22,540 bases of DNA, taken from NCBI GenBank assembly GCA_017543025.1, contig JAFYGX010000017.1, forward strand, positions 1 through 22,540, written 5' to 3'. Shown one piece after another: positions 22,230-22,540 of the stretch. How positions within the stretch are numbered: position 1 is the first letter of the stretch; each line of letters starts with the position of its first letter. Source of the stretch: Solobacterium sp. (lineage in GTDB: Bacteria > Bacillota_I > Bacilli_A > Erysipelotrichales > Erysipelotrichaceae). The notes beneath the pieces were generated by a model. The model saw only the letters and a list, made by a program, of their open reading frames with translations, made no database searches and had not been told where the DNA came from. The position numbers and the translations under genes are program-made.

Positions 22230-22540
22230 ATCCTCCTCTCTTTCTGACTGAAACAATATCTTTGACTGATACTGATCTCTTATTCTCCAGAACCACACGT
22301 GTACCATTACAATGTGAACCGTGTACTGTGTGATTTTTTCCTATGTATCTAACAATGTCTCCGGGCTGGTATTCTGACCGCTTTCGGCGTATTGATTCTC
22401 TTCCCTTTGACACTTTCGATCCTCTGAATACTCTTTCGTTGTTTAAGTTGTTTCTTGGGACGGATCGGTTTGTTCGATTACATCCGATTGCCGATCCTTT
22501 TTTGACAGAGCCGTCTCTGATGTCTATAACTTTTGCATCA
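22207..22540 (-). CDS. iscB: IscB-family RNA-guided nuclease (RRXRR/HNH), C-terminal part only, 5' beyond window
   Basis: The minus-strand frame is open from the window edge (22539) to the TAG at 22207, 111 codons; the GTG at 22413 is only an internal valine. The visible text matches the C-terminal region of IscB-like RRXRR/HNH proteins in order. First comes 'DAKVIDIRDGSVKKG', then a polar stretch with 'CNRTNRS' and 'VFRGSKVSKGRESIRRKR'. Next is the barrel-like 'YQPGDIVRYIGKNHTV', followed by 'HCNGTRVVLENKRSVSV', ending shortly after 'GGWQF'. IscB is the IS200/IS605-borne ancestor of Cas9 and uses an omega RNA encoded upstream of its gene. The RuvC and HNH catalytic parts and the omega RNA would therefore lie beyond 22540 and cannot be judged. 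The DNA here is visibly AT-richer than the rest of the window, fitting transfer. Confidence 0.85.
   Translation of the reverse strand, partial: DAKVIDIRDGSVKKGSAIGCNRTNRSVPRNNLNNERVFRGSKVSKGRESIRRKRSEYQPGDIVRYIGKNHTVHGSHCNGTRVVLENKRSVSVKDIVSVRKRGGWQFLPAL

Noticed and set aside
21956..22333. 125-residue + strand reading frame rich in serine and threonine
   Set aside because: It crosses the DUF1622 start, the hairpin and the IscB tail in antisense; both minus-strand genes have recognisable family motifs.

Overview
This looks like a chromosomal stretch of a low-to-mid-GC Bacillota (Firmicutes). Signs of this are Shine-Dalgarno sites of the AGGAGG type, many GTG starts, rho-independent terminators after almost every unit, LxxC-type lipoproteins, and an oligopeptide importer built like the pneumococcal Ami system. 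The gene set (FtsX permease plus xxxLxxG heptad lipoprotein, TldD/TldE pair, BmrCD-type exporter, DUF1622) would fit an erysipelotrichial or clostridial gut anaerobe. That narrower placement is inference and cannot be settled from this window.

Layout on the + strand. (1) 2-4394: an FtsX-type ABC permease, cut by the window's left edge, overlaps a large lipoprotein with two blocks of xxxLxxG heptads. (2) 4602-4741: a tRNA-Ser(CGA) on the minus strand with its own promoter and terminator. (3) 4921-7674: tldD-tldE, overlapping by ATGA, encode the zinc metallopeptidase pair. (4) 7739-11420: two half-transporters, overlapping by ATGA, form a heterodimeric multidrug-type exporter with one canonical and one degenerate ATP site. 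(5) 11562-18853: an oligopeptide ABC importer. The binding lipoprotein oppA has its own terminator. A small acidic orphan gene follows as its own unit, and then oppB-oppC-oppD-oppF sit behind an extended -10 promoter. A CodY-box-like palindrome lies upstream of oppA. (6) 18848-21219: a two-gene unit in which one divergent domain occurs three times, once in a signal-less protein and twice in a lipoprotein. I recognise no function for it. (7) 21211-21321: a 36-codon relic of the [4Fe-4S] C-terminus of an aldo/keto reductase.

The right end is on the minus strand: two small membrane proteins (one resembling DUF3899, one DUF1622) and, running off the window edge, the C-terminal part of an IscB-family (RRXRR/HNH) RNA-guided nuclease of the IS200/IS605 world. 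A stem-internal-loop-stem hairpin surrounds its stop codon. This AT-richer end is the clearest mobile DNA in the window.

The items most worth following up are the IscB copy with its end hairpin (its nuclease domains and omega RNA would lie beyond 22540) and the undescribed triplicated-domain pair at 18926-21177.
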